Source of the DNA: Allostella vacuolata
GTDB taxonomy: Bacteria > Pseudomonadota > Alphaproteobacteria > ATCC43930 > Allostellaceae
Assembly (NCBI GenBank): GCA_006739055.1
Contig: AP019702.1
Coordinates: 744,501 to 808,500, forward strand
Length of the DNA: 64,000 bases
Reading direction: 5' to 3'
Shown here: positions 1 to 7,923 of the stretch, piece after piece
How positions within the stretch are numbered: position 1 is the stretch's first letter
How the letters are laid out: every line of letters begins with the position of its first letter
Program-made: the position numbers and the translations under genes
The notes under the pieces: model-generated
What the model was told of the DNA's origin: nothing
Seen by the model: the letters and a program-made list of their open reading frames with translations, nothing else
Database searches by the model: none

Positions 1-1047
1 GCCGTAGCCGGCCGACAGCCGGCCGGTGGAGATCTCGCCCAGCTGGTCGGCCGCCATGTACTCGACCGTCTTCGGCGACAGGATCTGCCGTCCGTCGAGC
101 GTGCCGCGGTTCAGCAGCATCTGCACGAAGCGCACATAGTCGCCGGCGGTGGAGGCGGCACAGCCGCCGCCGCATTCCATCTTGAGGGGTTTGGTCAGGT
201 CGAGGGTGATCGGTGGGCGGCCGGTGTCCGGGTCCGTCGCCAGGGGCTGGGCGATCCGGCCATGCTTGTCGGCCGGCACGGTGAAGCTGGTGTCGGCCAT
301 GCCGAGCGGCGCCCAGACGCGCTCGGCCAGGAAGCCGCCCAGGCTCTTGCCCGACACGCCCTCGACCAGCGCGCCCAGCACGTCGACCGACAGGCTGTAT
401 TCCCAGACCGTGCCGGGCTGGTGGACGAGCGGCAGGCCGCCCAGCTTGTCGACGAACTCCGCCGTCGTCATGGTCCGGCCGGAGAAGCCCGAGGACAGGG
501 GATAGAGCTTATGCACGGGCGTGGTGGCGGCCCCGCCATAGACGATGCCCGAGGTGTGGCGCAGCAGGTCCTGGACCGTCACCGGCCGGCGCGCCGGCAC
601 CGTCTCGACCACGTCCTGGCCGTCCGCGCCCTTCTTCTGGACCGCGACCTGCATCCGGCCGAGCGGCGGCAGGTAGCGGCCGATCGGGTCGCTGGCGAAC
701 AGCCGGCCTTCCTCGCTCAGCATCATCACCGCGACCGAGGTCATTGGCTTGGTCATCGACGCGATCGGGAAGATGGCGTCCTTGCCCATCGGCGCCCCGG
801 CCGCCTTGTCGCGGAAGCCGAACGCCTCGTAGTAGGCGAGCTTGCCGCGCCGGGCGACGGCGACCACCGCGCCCGGGATGCGGCCGGCGTCGATGTCGGC
901 CTGGACGGCGGCGCCGACCCGCGCCAGCCGCTCGGACGACAGGCCGACCGCCTCCGGCACGGCCATGGGCAGGGGCGGCTCGGCCGCCAGGACGGGCGAG
1001 AGGGCGGCCAGCAACGAAGCGGCCGCCGCGGCAGCAAGGCTTCTCAT
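1..1047 (-). CDS. Serine hydrolase, beta-lactamase class C family (3' end cut by window edge)
   Basis: The gene starts at the ATG complementary to 1045-1047 and runs off the left edge, so about 349 residues are visible. It opens with an Ala/Leu-rich signal peptide ending near AAE, which implies export. The class C nucleophile motif is visible as SMTK in IASMTKPMTSVAVM, and the later tyrosine motif as YSLSVDVLG. Proteins of this family are esterases, D-aminopeptidases or beta-lactamases, and the substrate cannot be told from sequence. It lies downstream of egtD on the same strand with an 85-base gap and may be separate. The YSL in place of the classical YxN is common in esterase-like members, so a true resistance beta-lactamase is unlikely. 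Confidence 0.85.
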   Translation of the reverse strand, partial: MRSLAAAAAASLLAALSPVLAAEPPLPMAVPEAVGLSSERLARVGAAVQADIDAGRIPGAVVAVARRGKLAYYEAFGFRDKAAGAPMGKDAIFPIASMTKPMTSVAVMMLSEEGRLFASDPIGRYLPPLGRMQVAVQKKGADGQDVVETVPARRPVTVQDLLRHTSGIVYGGAATTPVHKLYPLSSGFSGRTMTTAEFVDKLGGLPLVHQPGTVWEYSLSVDVLGALVEGVSGKSLGGFLAERVWAPLGMADTSFTVPADKHGRIAQPLATDPDTGRPPITLDLTKPLKMECGGGCAASTAGDYVRFVQMLLNRGTLDGRQILSPKTVEYMAADQLGEISTGRLSAGYG

Positions 1048-1132
1048 GTTCGGGGGTGTCCTTCCGAGGACGGCCGAGGGCGTGGGGCGCCCCCAGTCAA
1101 TCACCCCCCGATCGGGAAATCCACCGTGGGGC

Positions 1133-2125
1133 TCAGCCCGAGCGCAGCAGATGCACGCTGAAGAGGTTGTCCGGGTCGGTCCAGACCTCCGCCGGCAGCC
1201 AGCCGCTGCGCCCGGCCAGCGCCCGGAACTCCGGCACGGCGTACTTGTAGGAGTTCTCGGTATGGATGGTCTCGCCGCGCGCCAGGGGGAAGCGGGCGGG
1301 GCCGATCACGATCTCCTGCCGCGCCAGGCTCACCAGGTGCATTTCCACCCGCCGCCGTTCCGCGCACCAGCGGGCCTCGTGGCGGAATCCGTCGAGGTCG
1401 AGCCGGGCGCCCAGCTCGCGCTGCATGCGCACCAGCAGGTTGCGGTTGAAGGCGGCGGTGACGCCGGCCGCGTCGTCGTAGGCGGCCTCCAGGATGTGCG
1501 GGTCCTTCGGCACGTCGACGCCGACCAGCATCATCGACCCGGGGCCGAGCAGGCGCCGGGCGCGGGCCAGGAACGCCACCGCCTCGGTCGGGGTGAAATT
1601 GCCGATGGTCGAGCCGGGGAAGAAGCCGACCGTCGCCCGGCTGGTGACGCCGCGGATGGACGGCAGCCCGAACGGCTGGGTGTAGTCGGCGCAGACCGGC
1701 GCGATGCGCAGGCGGGGGAAGTCGGCCGCAAGGCCGGCCGCGGCCGCCATCATGTGTTCGCGCGAGATGTCGACGGGCACATAGGCCGCCGGCCGTTCCA
1801 GCGCCTCCAGCAGCAGGCGGATCTTGATGCCGGCGCCGGAGCCGAACTCCACGATGCGGGCCTCGGGCCCGATGGCCTCGGCCATGGCGCCGGCATTCCG
1901 GCGCAGGATCGCCAGCTCGGTGCGGGTCGGATAGTACTCCGGCAGCTCGCAGATGGCGTCGAACAGCCGCGACCCTTCGGCGTCGTAGAAGAACTTGCAG
2001 GGCAAGGTCTTCGGCGACGCCGACAGCCCGGCCACCGCGGCGCGGCGGAACTCCTCGGAGGACGGCTCCAGGTCGTGGAGCCGCAGGGTTGAATCGGCCA
2101 GGATTGGTGCGGATCGGGCCATCAT
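1133..2125 (-). CDS. egtD: L-histidine N-alpha-methyltransferase EgtD
   Basis: This 330-residue SAM-dependent enzyme trimethylates histidine to hercynine, the first step of ergothioneine synthesis. The family N-terminal block LPCKFFYDAEGSRLFD is at about residues 41-56 and the SAM-binding loop VEFGSGAG at about 92-99. Length matches the family (about 320). Two ATGs are adjacent; the first (2123-2125) overlaps the egtB stop as ATGATGA, which shows translational coupling to the upstream egtB. Neither egtA, egtC nor egtE is in the window, so the pathway is the short egtBD form or is completed elsewhere. Identification is firm. Confidence 0.95.
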   Translation of the reverse strand: MMARSAPILADSTLRLHDLEPSSEEFRRAAVAGLSASPKTLPCKFFYDAEGSRLFDAICELPEYYPTRTELAILRRNAGAMAEAIGPEARIVEFGSGAGIKIRLLLEALERPAAYVPVDISREHMMAAAAGLAADFPRLRIAPVCADYTQPFGLPSIRGVTSRATVGFFPGSTIGNFTPTEAVAFLARARRLLGPGSMMLVGVDVPKDPHILEAAYDDAAGVTAAFNRNLLVRMQRELGARLDLDGFRHEARWCAERRRVEMHLVSLARQEIVIGPARFPLARGETIHTENSYKYAVPEFRALAGRSGWLPAEVWTDPDNLFSVHLLRSG

Positions 2126-3390
2126 GCGTCCTCTGCCAGGCGGAACCCGCTGAACTGCCATCGGGCGTCGGGCGGGAAGAAGTTGCGGTAGGTCGGCCGT
2201 TCGTGGCCGGGCTGGGTGGCGCAGGAGCGGCCGCGCAGCACCATCTGATTCATCATGAATTTGCCGTTGTATTCGCCGACCGCGCCCGGCGCCGGGGCGA
2301 AGCGCGGATAGGGCAGGTAGGCGCTGGCGGTCCATTCCCAGACGTCCTGGACGAAGCCCTGGCCGGCGCCCCGGGGGTGCGGGCGCGCCTGGTCGGCGGC
2401 CAGGTCGGCATGGTCGGCGGCGCGGGCCGCGGTCTCCCACTCGAACTCGGTCGGCAGCCGCTTGCCGGCCCAGGCGGCATAGGCCGCCGCCTCGTACCAG
2501 CTGACATGGCAGGCCGGCTCGTCGGGGACGAGCGAGCGGCGGCCATGCAGCGTGTAGCTGGTCCAGGTCCCGTCCTCGTGCCGCCAGTAGGCCGGGGCCT
2601 CCCAGCCGCGGGCCTGGACGATGGACCAGCCCTCGGACATCCACAGATGGGCCTGGCGGTAGCCGCCGTCGGCGACGAACGCCAGGTATTCGCCGACCGT
2701 CACGGGGCGGCTGGCGATGCGGAAATCCTGCAGCAGGGCCGCGTGGCGCGGCCCCTCATTGTCGAAGGCGAAGCCGCTGCCCGCATGCCCGATCTCGACG
2801 ATGCCGCCCGGAAAGTCGATCCAGTCCACGGGCGGAACCGCGCCTGCGGCCGGCGGCGGCGCCGATGCGTAGATCGGGTCGGTCGGGTTGGCGGCGAAGG
2901 CGTGCTTGATGTCGGTCAGCACCAGTTCCTGGTGCTGCTGCTCGTGATGCAGGCCGAGCTCGACCAGGGCCATCGCATCGGCGGCCGGCGGTTCCCGCAG
3001 CAGCTGCTCCATGGCCAGGTCGACATGGGCGCGGTAGAGGCCGACCTCGGTCGCGGTCGGCCGGGTCAGCAGGCCGCGTGCCGGGCGCGGATGCCGCGGC
3101 CCGACCGCCTCGTAGTAGGAATTGAACAGATAGCCGTAGCGCGGGTCGAGCGGCCGGTAGGCCGGCGCGAAGCGGCCGAGCACGAAGGTCTCGAAGAACC
3201 AGGTCGTGTGCGCGCGGTGCCACTTGGTCGGGCTCGCGTCCGGCATGGACTGCACGGACTGGTCCTCGGGGCCGAGCGGGGCCGCCAGCGCCTCGGTCGC
3301 GGCCCGGACCGCGGCGAAGCGGCGGGCCAGGTCGGCGGCGGGCTCGACCGCCTTGCGGTCGCGGCGCGGCAGGTGCAGGACGGCGCCCAT
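2122..3390 (-). CDS. egtB: Ergothioneine biosynthesis sulfoxide synthase EgtB
   Basis: A 422-residue non-haem iron enzyme that oxidatively couples hercynine to a thiol donor. The N-terminal DinB-like part carries WHRAHTTWFFETF (His58/His61), and the metal-binding helix reads HHEQQHQE (His149 and His153 in H-x3-H). The C-terminal half (about residues 180-420) is a formylglycine-enzyme-type fold with WIDFPGG and NEGPRH near its start and GEYNGKFMMNQMVLRG near its end. It is upstream of egtD and overlaps it by four bases. Whether the donor is gamma-glutamylcysteine or cysteine cannot be decided here; the absence of nearby egtA/egtC makes cysteine more likely. Confidence 0.95.
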   Translation of the reverse strand: MGAVLHLPRRDRKAVEPAADLARRFAAVRAATEALAAPLGPEDQSVQSMPDASPTKWHRAHTTWFFETFVLGRFAPAYRPLDPRYGYLFNSYYEAVGPRHPRPARGLLTRPTATEVGLYRAHVDLAMEQLLREPPAADAMALVELGLHHEQQHQELVLTDIKHAFAANPTDPIYASAPPPAAGAVPPVDWIDFPGGIVEIGHAGSGFAFDNEGPRHAALLQDFRIASRPVTVGEYLAFVADGGYRQAHLWMSEGWSIVQARGWEAPAYWRHEDGTWTSYTLHGRRSLVPDEPACHVSWYEAAAYAAWAGKRLPTEFEWETAARAADHADLAADQARPHPRGAGQGFVQDVWEWTASAYLPYPRFAPAPGAVGEYNGKFMMNQMVLRGRSCATQPGHERPTYRNFFPPDARWQFSGFRLAEDA

Positions 3391-3546
3391 CAGCGCGCCT
3401 TCCCGGCATGCCCGGACCGCGTGTTCGGTCGTACGGTTCTCTGGAACTTGCTGTGCATCGCCTCGGCCTTCCGTCCCGGTAGGAACGGCGCGGCCGGGGG
3501 ATGGTTCCCGCCCGCGGCCGGATTCCGGCCGCCGCGGGATGGCCGA

Positions 3547-4338
3547 TCAGTGCCCGTCGGGACGGGCGACGGCGCGTTGCGAGACGTGCCAGGGCAGCAG
3601 CAGGCGCTCCACCGCCTCGACGATGTAGAAGAGGATGGTGCCGAGGATGCCGAGCAGGACCAGGGCCACGAACACGCGCGAGGTGTCGAACTGTCCCTGG
3701 GCCACCAGGATGACGAAGCCGAGCCCGGCCGAGCCGGCGACGAACTCGCCGACGATGGCCCCCACCAGCGCGAAGGAGATCGCGACCTTCATGCCGACGA
3801 AGAGGCTGGGCAGGGCGTTGGGGAAGCGGATCTTGACCAGGATCTTGAACGGGCTGGCATGGTTGACGCGGGCGAGCGCGATCGCGTCCGGGTCGACCGA
3901 GCGCAGCCCCAGCACCGTGTCGACGACGATCGAGAAGATCGCCAGCATGACCGCGATCGCGATCTTGGGCTCGACCCCGGTGCCCATCCAGATGACGAAG
4001 AGCGGCGCCAGCGCCACCTTGGGCAGGCTGTTGAGGGCGACCAGCAGGGTATAGATGATGCGCTCGGCCAGGCGCGAATTGACGATCGCCACCGCCAGCC
4101 CGACGCCCAGCACCACCGACAGCGCGAAGCCGGCCAGCGTCGTCGACAGCGTGTACCAGCTGTTGCGCAGGAAGTAGCCGGGCGCCTCGACGAAGTCGAC
4201 CCAGATGCGCGACGGCGGCGGCAGGATGATCGGCGGCGGCGCCAGGACCCAGACCGCCGCCTCCCACAGCGCGATCACCGCGAGCAGCACGCCCAGCGTG
4301 CCGCGCAGGCCGGCCGAACCGGACCACATTCCAGCCAT
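3547..4338 (-). CDS. ABC transporter permease, SsuC/TauC type
   Basis: A 263-residue inner-membrane permease of the binding-protein-dependent type used for nitrate, sulfonate, taurine and pyrimidine-like compounds. About six hydrophobic segments are visible, beginning TLGVLLAVIALWEAAVWVL. The cytoplasmic coupling loop, which contacts the ATPase, is the stretch DPDAIALARVNHASPFKI followed by the ARG/P-rich IRFPNALPSLFVGMK. It is the last gene of a minus-strand unit binding protein - ATPase - permease, seven bases after the ATPase. The substrate is probably the compound hydrolysed by the upstream hyuA/hyuB products, an inference from operon context. Confidence 0.92.
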   Translation of the reverse strand: MAGMWSGSAGLRGTLGVLLAVIALWEAAVWVLAPPPIILPPPSRIWVDFVEAPGYFLRNSWYTLSTTLAGFALSVVLGVGLAVAIVNSRLAERIIYTLLVALNSLPKVALAPLFVIWMGTGVEPKIAIAVMLAIFSIVVDTVLGLRSVDPDAIALARVNHASPFKILVKIRFPNALPSLFVGMKVAISFALVGAIVGEFVAGSAGLGFVILVAQGQFDTSRVFVALVLLGILGTILFYIVEAVERLLLPWHVSQRAVARPDGH

Positions 4339-4345
4339 CGCTTGG

Positions 4346-5119
4346 CTACTCCTTGACGATGCCGAGGGCGGCGAACAGGCCCCGGATATGGGCGACGTGC
4401 CGGGCGAACTCCGGCGTCTCGCGGATCGACAGCGGCCGCGGCCGCGGCAGGTCGATCGCCACGATCTCGACGATGCGGCCGGGGCCGGCCGACATCATCG
4501 CCACCCGGTCGGACAGATAGACCGCCTCGGCGATCGAATGGGTGACGAAGATGACGGTGCGCCGGGCGGCCTGCCAGATGCGGGTCAGCTCGACGTTGAG
4601 GTCGTCGCGGGTCATGGCATCGAGCGCGCCGAAGGGCTCGTCCATCAGCAGGATCTCGGGCTCGCACAGGAGCGCCCGGCAGATCGAGGCGCGCTGGCGC
4701 ATGCCGCCCGACAGCTCCCAGGGATGGCGGTCCTGGAAGGCGCCGAGGCCGAACCGCTCCAGCAGCGCGCGGGCGCGGTCGATCACCTCGGCGGTCGGCC
4801 GGCCCTGGAATTCCGCGGTGATCAGGACGTTCTGCAGGATCGTGCGCCAGTCGAGCAGGACATCGCGCTGGAACACCATGCCGAGGCCCTTGGGCGGGCC
4901 GGACAGCGCCTGGCCGCGCACCCGGATGCCGCCCGTGCTGATGCCCTCCAGCCCCGAGATGCATTTGAGGAGCGTGCTCTTGCCGCACCCGGACGGGCCG
5001 AGGAGGGAGAAGAACTCCCCCTCGGCCACGTCCATCGACACGTCGGAGAGCGCGATGACCGGTCCGCGGGCCGAGCCGTAGGTCTTCCCGGCCGCGCGGA
5101 TCTCGACACAGGCGGCCAT
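4346..5119 (-). CDS. ABC transporter ATP-binding protein, SsuB/TauB type
   Basis: A 257-residue nucleotide-binding subunit. Walker A is GPSGCGKST, the signature is ELSGGMRQR, and Walker B with the D-loop is LLMDEPFGALD, followed by the switch histidine in FVTHSIAEA. Length and sequence fit the nitrate/taurine/sulfonate clade. It begins four bases after the substrate-binding protein gene and is followed by the permease, so the three form one importer. Only one permease gene is present, consistent with a homodimeric membrane part. Confidence 0.95.
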   Translation of the reverse strand: MAACVEIRAAGKTYGSARGPVIALSDVSMDVAEGEFFSLLGPSGCGKSTLLKCISGLEGISTGGIRVRGQALSGPPKGLGMVFQRDVLLDWRTILQNVLITAEFQGRPTAEVIDRARALLERFGLGAFQDRHPWELSGGMRQRASICRALLCEPEILLMDEPFGALDAMTRDDLNVELTRIWQAARRTVIFVTHSIAEAVYLSDRVAMMSAGPGRIVEIVAIDLPRPRPLSIRETPEFARHVAHIRGLFAALGIVKE

Positions 5120-5123
5120 CGGC

Positions 5124-6104
5124 CTACTGGATCAGGTCGTTGGTGTAGAGGTCGGACGGCTTGGGCGCGCTCTTGAGGGCGCCGGCCGCCACCATCATGT
5201 CGATATGCTGCTTCCAGTCCGCCTCGGCCTGCCAGCCGATCGGCTTGCCCTTGGTGGCCGGGGTGTCGAAGAAGTCGATGGTGATCTTGATCTGCTCGCG
5301 CTGCACCGCCGGATCGAGGCGGGCGTCCGGGCGCTGCTTCAGCATGGCGGCCACCCCTTCCTCGATGCCGCCGTCGCGCATGTAGGCCCAGGCCTTCTGC
5401 TGGGTGGCGACCAGGCGCTTCAGCACGTCGGCCTTGGACTTCAACGTCGCCTCGGTGGCGATCAGCCCGTAGCTCGGGAAGGCGATGCCGGCATCCTCGG
5501 CCAGCACGCCATGGCTCGGCCGCGGCTTCTCGGCCACGGGCAGGGCCGAGCCGATGGTCGACATCAGCCCGTCGGCGCGCTTGGCGGTGTAGGTGCCCCA
5601 CAGCGCGGCCGGGTCGACGAAGGAGATGGTGACCGAGTTGCGGTCGAGCCCGCCCTTCTTCAGCCACAGGTCGATCAAGGGCGCCCACGGGCTGGCGGCG
5701 AAGACGACCAGCGTCTTGCCCTTGAAGTCCTGCACCTTCCGGATGCTGCTGTCGCGGTCGACCAGCACCACCAGGTCGGTGCGGCGGTCGAAGCCGGCGA
5801 ACGACTTCACGGTGGCCCCGTTCTCGCGCGACTGGGCCAGCAGGCCGAGCTGGATCTGGCCGACATCGACCTGTCCGGCATTGACGAGCTGCAGCGTGTT
5901 GCCGCTGCCGCGCCCGTCCTGGACGTCGACGACCAGGCCCGCTTCCTTGAACCAGCCTTTCACCTCGGCCAGGTGCATGCCGGCCTGGATGCCCCAGGGG
6001 GCGAAGTCCATGCGCACCGACAGCTTGTCCTGGGCCGAGGCGGCAAGCGGCGCCAGGGCCATGGCGGCGGCCAGCAGGGCCCGCCGAAAGATTTTCGAAT
6101 GCAT
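5124..6104 (-). CDS. ABC transporter substrate-binding protein, NMT1/SsuA-like
   Basis: A 326-residue periplasmic protein. The signal peptide is clear: MHSKIFRRALLAAAMALAPL followed by AASAQ. The mature start DKLSVRMDFAPWGIQAGMH is typical of the NMT1/THI5-like fold, and the WGTYTAKRADGLMSTIG region is a ligand-binding loop. No lipobox cysteine is seen. The gene sits between hyuB and the ATPase. Family similarity to thiamine-precursor binding proteins is not evidence for that substrate; the operon favours a hydantoin, pyrimidine or related cyclic amide. Confidence 0.9.
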   Translation of the reverse strand: MHSKIFRRALLAAAMALAPLAASAQDKLSVRMDFAPWGIQAGMHLAEVKGWFKEAGLVVDVQDGRGSGNTLQLVNAGQVDVGQIQLGLLAQSRENGATVKSFAGFDRRTDLVVLVDRDSSIRKVQDFKGKTLVVFAASPWAPLIDLWLKKGGLDRNSVTISFVDPAALWGTYTAKRADGLMSTIGSALPVAEKPRPSHGVLAEDAGIAFPSYGLIATEATLKSKADVLKRLVATQQKAWAYMRDGGIEEGVAAMLKQRPDARLDPAVQREQIKITIDFFDTPATKGKPIGWQAEADWKQHIDMMVAAGALKSAPKPSDLYTNDLIQ

Positions 6105-6154
6105 TCCCCGTTCTCCCAGTTCCGGTTGTCGATCGCTGCTATTCTATCGGACGA

Positions 6155-7915
6155 TCAGCTGTTCCGCGCCTCCCGCAGGCGGGTGGTTTCCGCTGCATCG
6201 ACCGTGCCAGTGGCGGCATCGACCGCGACCCCGTGGCGGGTGCGGGCGAACTCCACGCTGACCTTGCCGTTCCAGACATCGTGCGCCACCCGTTCCGGGT
6301 CGCGCGCGAAGGGGTCGCCATGGCCGCCGCCGCCCGCCTGGTGGTGGGTCAGCACCTCTCCGCGGCGCATCTCCATGGTCACCTTGCCGGGCAGGGCGCG
6401 GCGCGCCGCCCCCTCGCCCAGCCAGTTGCCGGCCGGGCCGCCGGTGCCGCCGCCGTCCAGGCCATAGGGGGCATAGAGCACCCGGTCGGCACGCAGCTGC
6501 AGCACCGCCTCGTCGGCCAGCAGGCGATAGGACCGCTCCAGCCCCAGCCCGCCGCGCCAGCGGCCGGCGCCGCAGCTGTCGGGCACCAGCGCGTAACTCT
6601 CGATGCGCACGGGGTGGGTGCGCTCCATCACCTCGACCGGGGCGTTGGACAGGTTCTGCGAGGGGTTGGTGATCGCCTCGATCCCGTCCTGGTCGGGCCG
6701 GCCGCCCCAGCAGCCGCTGATCATGTCGACGACGATGAAGGGCGAGCGGTCGGGCTTGCGGCCGGCGATGCACACGACGGTGTTGCCGCCCTCGCCCGCC
6801 GCCGGCATCACGTCGGGGACGATCTGGGCGAGCGCGCCGAACATGGTGTCCATCACCCGGTAGCCGGTCAGCGCGCGGGCGGCGACTGCGGCCGGCGGCT
6901 GCGGGTTCAGCACGCTGCCCTCGGGCGCGGTCACCGTGATGGCGCGGAAGACGCCGGCATTGTTGGGGATGTCCCCCTTCAGCGCGCAGCGCACCGACAG
7001 GAAGGTGTTGGACTTGGTGTAGGACAGGGTGGAGTTGATGGCGGCCCGCACCTGCGGCGACGAGCCCGCCCAGTCGACCGTCAGCTGGTCGCCCGCCACC
7101 GTGATCGCGACCGACAGCGGCACCGGGGCGTCGCTCAGCCCGTCGCTGTCGATATGGTCGGTGAAGCGGTAGGTGCCGTCGGGCCAGGTGCGGATCTCCT
7201 CCCGCGTCATCCGCTCGGCATAGTCGAGCAGCGCGTCGAGATAGCCGCTGAAGCCGGCCCCGCCGTAGCGCTGGATCATCCGGCCGATCTCGCGCGCGCC
7301 CACCTGGCAGGCGGCGTGCTGGGCGTGGAGGTCGCCCAGCACCCGGTCCGGCACCCGGACGTTGATGGCGATCACCGCCTCGAGCGTCTCATTGATGCGG
7401 CCCGCCTCGAACAGCTTCAGCGGCGGCAGGCGCAGCCCCTCCTGGAAGATCTCAGTCGAGTCCGCGGCGTTCGATCCCGGCACCCGGCCGCCGACGTCGG
7501 TGTGGTGGCAGATGACGACGATCCAGGCCAGGACCGCACCCTCGTGGAACACCGGGTGGAACATGAAGATGTCGGGCAGGTGCATCCCGCCCAGGTAGGG
7601 GTCGTTGAGGATGATGGCGTCGCCGGGGGCGATGCGGCCGGCCCAGCGCGCCTGGACCGACGCCATCGCCTCGGGGATGGCGCCCAGGTGCTGGGCGATG
7701 GTCTTGGCCTGGGCCACCATCTCGCCGCGGGCGTCGCAGATGGCCGCCGAGTAGTCCATCACGTCCTTGACGATCTCGGACTTGGCGGTGCGGATGACGG
7801 TGTAGGCGATCTCGTCGACGATTGCGTCCATCGCGTTCTTGACCACCGCGAAGGTGATCGGGTCGAGCGCCGCGGCGGCGGGCTTGCTGCTGGGAGGCTT
7901 GCTGTCCTGTGGCAT
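6155..7915 (-). CDS. hyuB: Hydantoinase/oxoprolinase subunit B (HyuB)
   Basis: A 586-residue subunit of an ATP-dependent cyclic-amide hydrolase (N-methylhydantoinase, acetophenone carboxylase or oxoprolinase family). Family blocks include DPITFAVVKNAMDAIVDEIA near the start, GDAIILNDPYLGGMHLPD, and AGEGGNTVVCIAGRKPDRSP. The ATG at 7913-7915 is preferred because GAGG lies six bases before it; an in-frame GTG at 7925-7927 overlaps the hyuA stop and is the alternative. Either way hyuA and hyuB are translationally linked. It is encoded upstream of the ABC importer genes and most likely hydrolyses the imported compound with HyuA. Confidence 0.93.
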   Translation of the reverse strand: MPQDSKPPSSKPAAAALDPITFAVVKNAMDAIVDEIAYTVIRTAKSEIVKDVMDYSAAICDARGEMVAQAKTIAQHLGAIPEAMASVQARWAGRIAPGDAIILNDPYLGGMHLPDIFMFHPVFHEGAVLAWIVVICHHTDVGGRVPGSNAADSTEIFQEGLRLPPLKLFEAGRINETLEAVIAINVRVPDRVLGDLHAQHAACQVGAREIGRMIQRYGGAGFSGYLDALLDYAERMTREEIRTWPDGTYRFTDHIDSDGLSDAPVPLSVAITVAGDQLTVDWAGSSPQVRAAINSTLSYTKSNTFLSVRCALKGDIPNNAGVFRAITVTAPEGSVLNPQPPAAVAARALTGYRVMDTMFGALAQIVPDVMPAAGEGGNTVVCIAGRKPDRSPFIVVDMISGCWGGRPDQDGIEAITNPSQNLSNAPVEVMERTHPVRIESYALVPDSCGAGRWRGGLGLERSYRLLADEAVLQLRADRVLYAPYGLDGGGTGGPAGNWLGEGAARRALPGKVTMEMRRGEVLTHHQAGGGGHGDPFARDPERVAHDVWNGKVSVEFARTRHGVAVDAATGTVDAAETTRLREARNS

Positions 7916-7923
7916 GGCGAACC

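Noticed and set aside
1-1047. AmpC-type antibiotic resistance gene
   Set aside because: Only the SxxK motif and fold are shared; the tyrosine motif is YSL and the context is metabolic, so esterase/peptidase-like is safer.
2089-4356. Very long plus-strand open frame opposite egtB, egtD and the permease
   Set aside because: It is antisense to three recognised genes, has Arg/Gly/Ala-rich composition and no homology; such shadow frames are common at this GC content.
5124-6104. Thiamine-precursor (THI5/NMT1) transport
   Set aside because: The fold is shared by many importers and no thiamine gene or TPP riboswitch-like leader is present; hyuAB context fits better.
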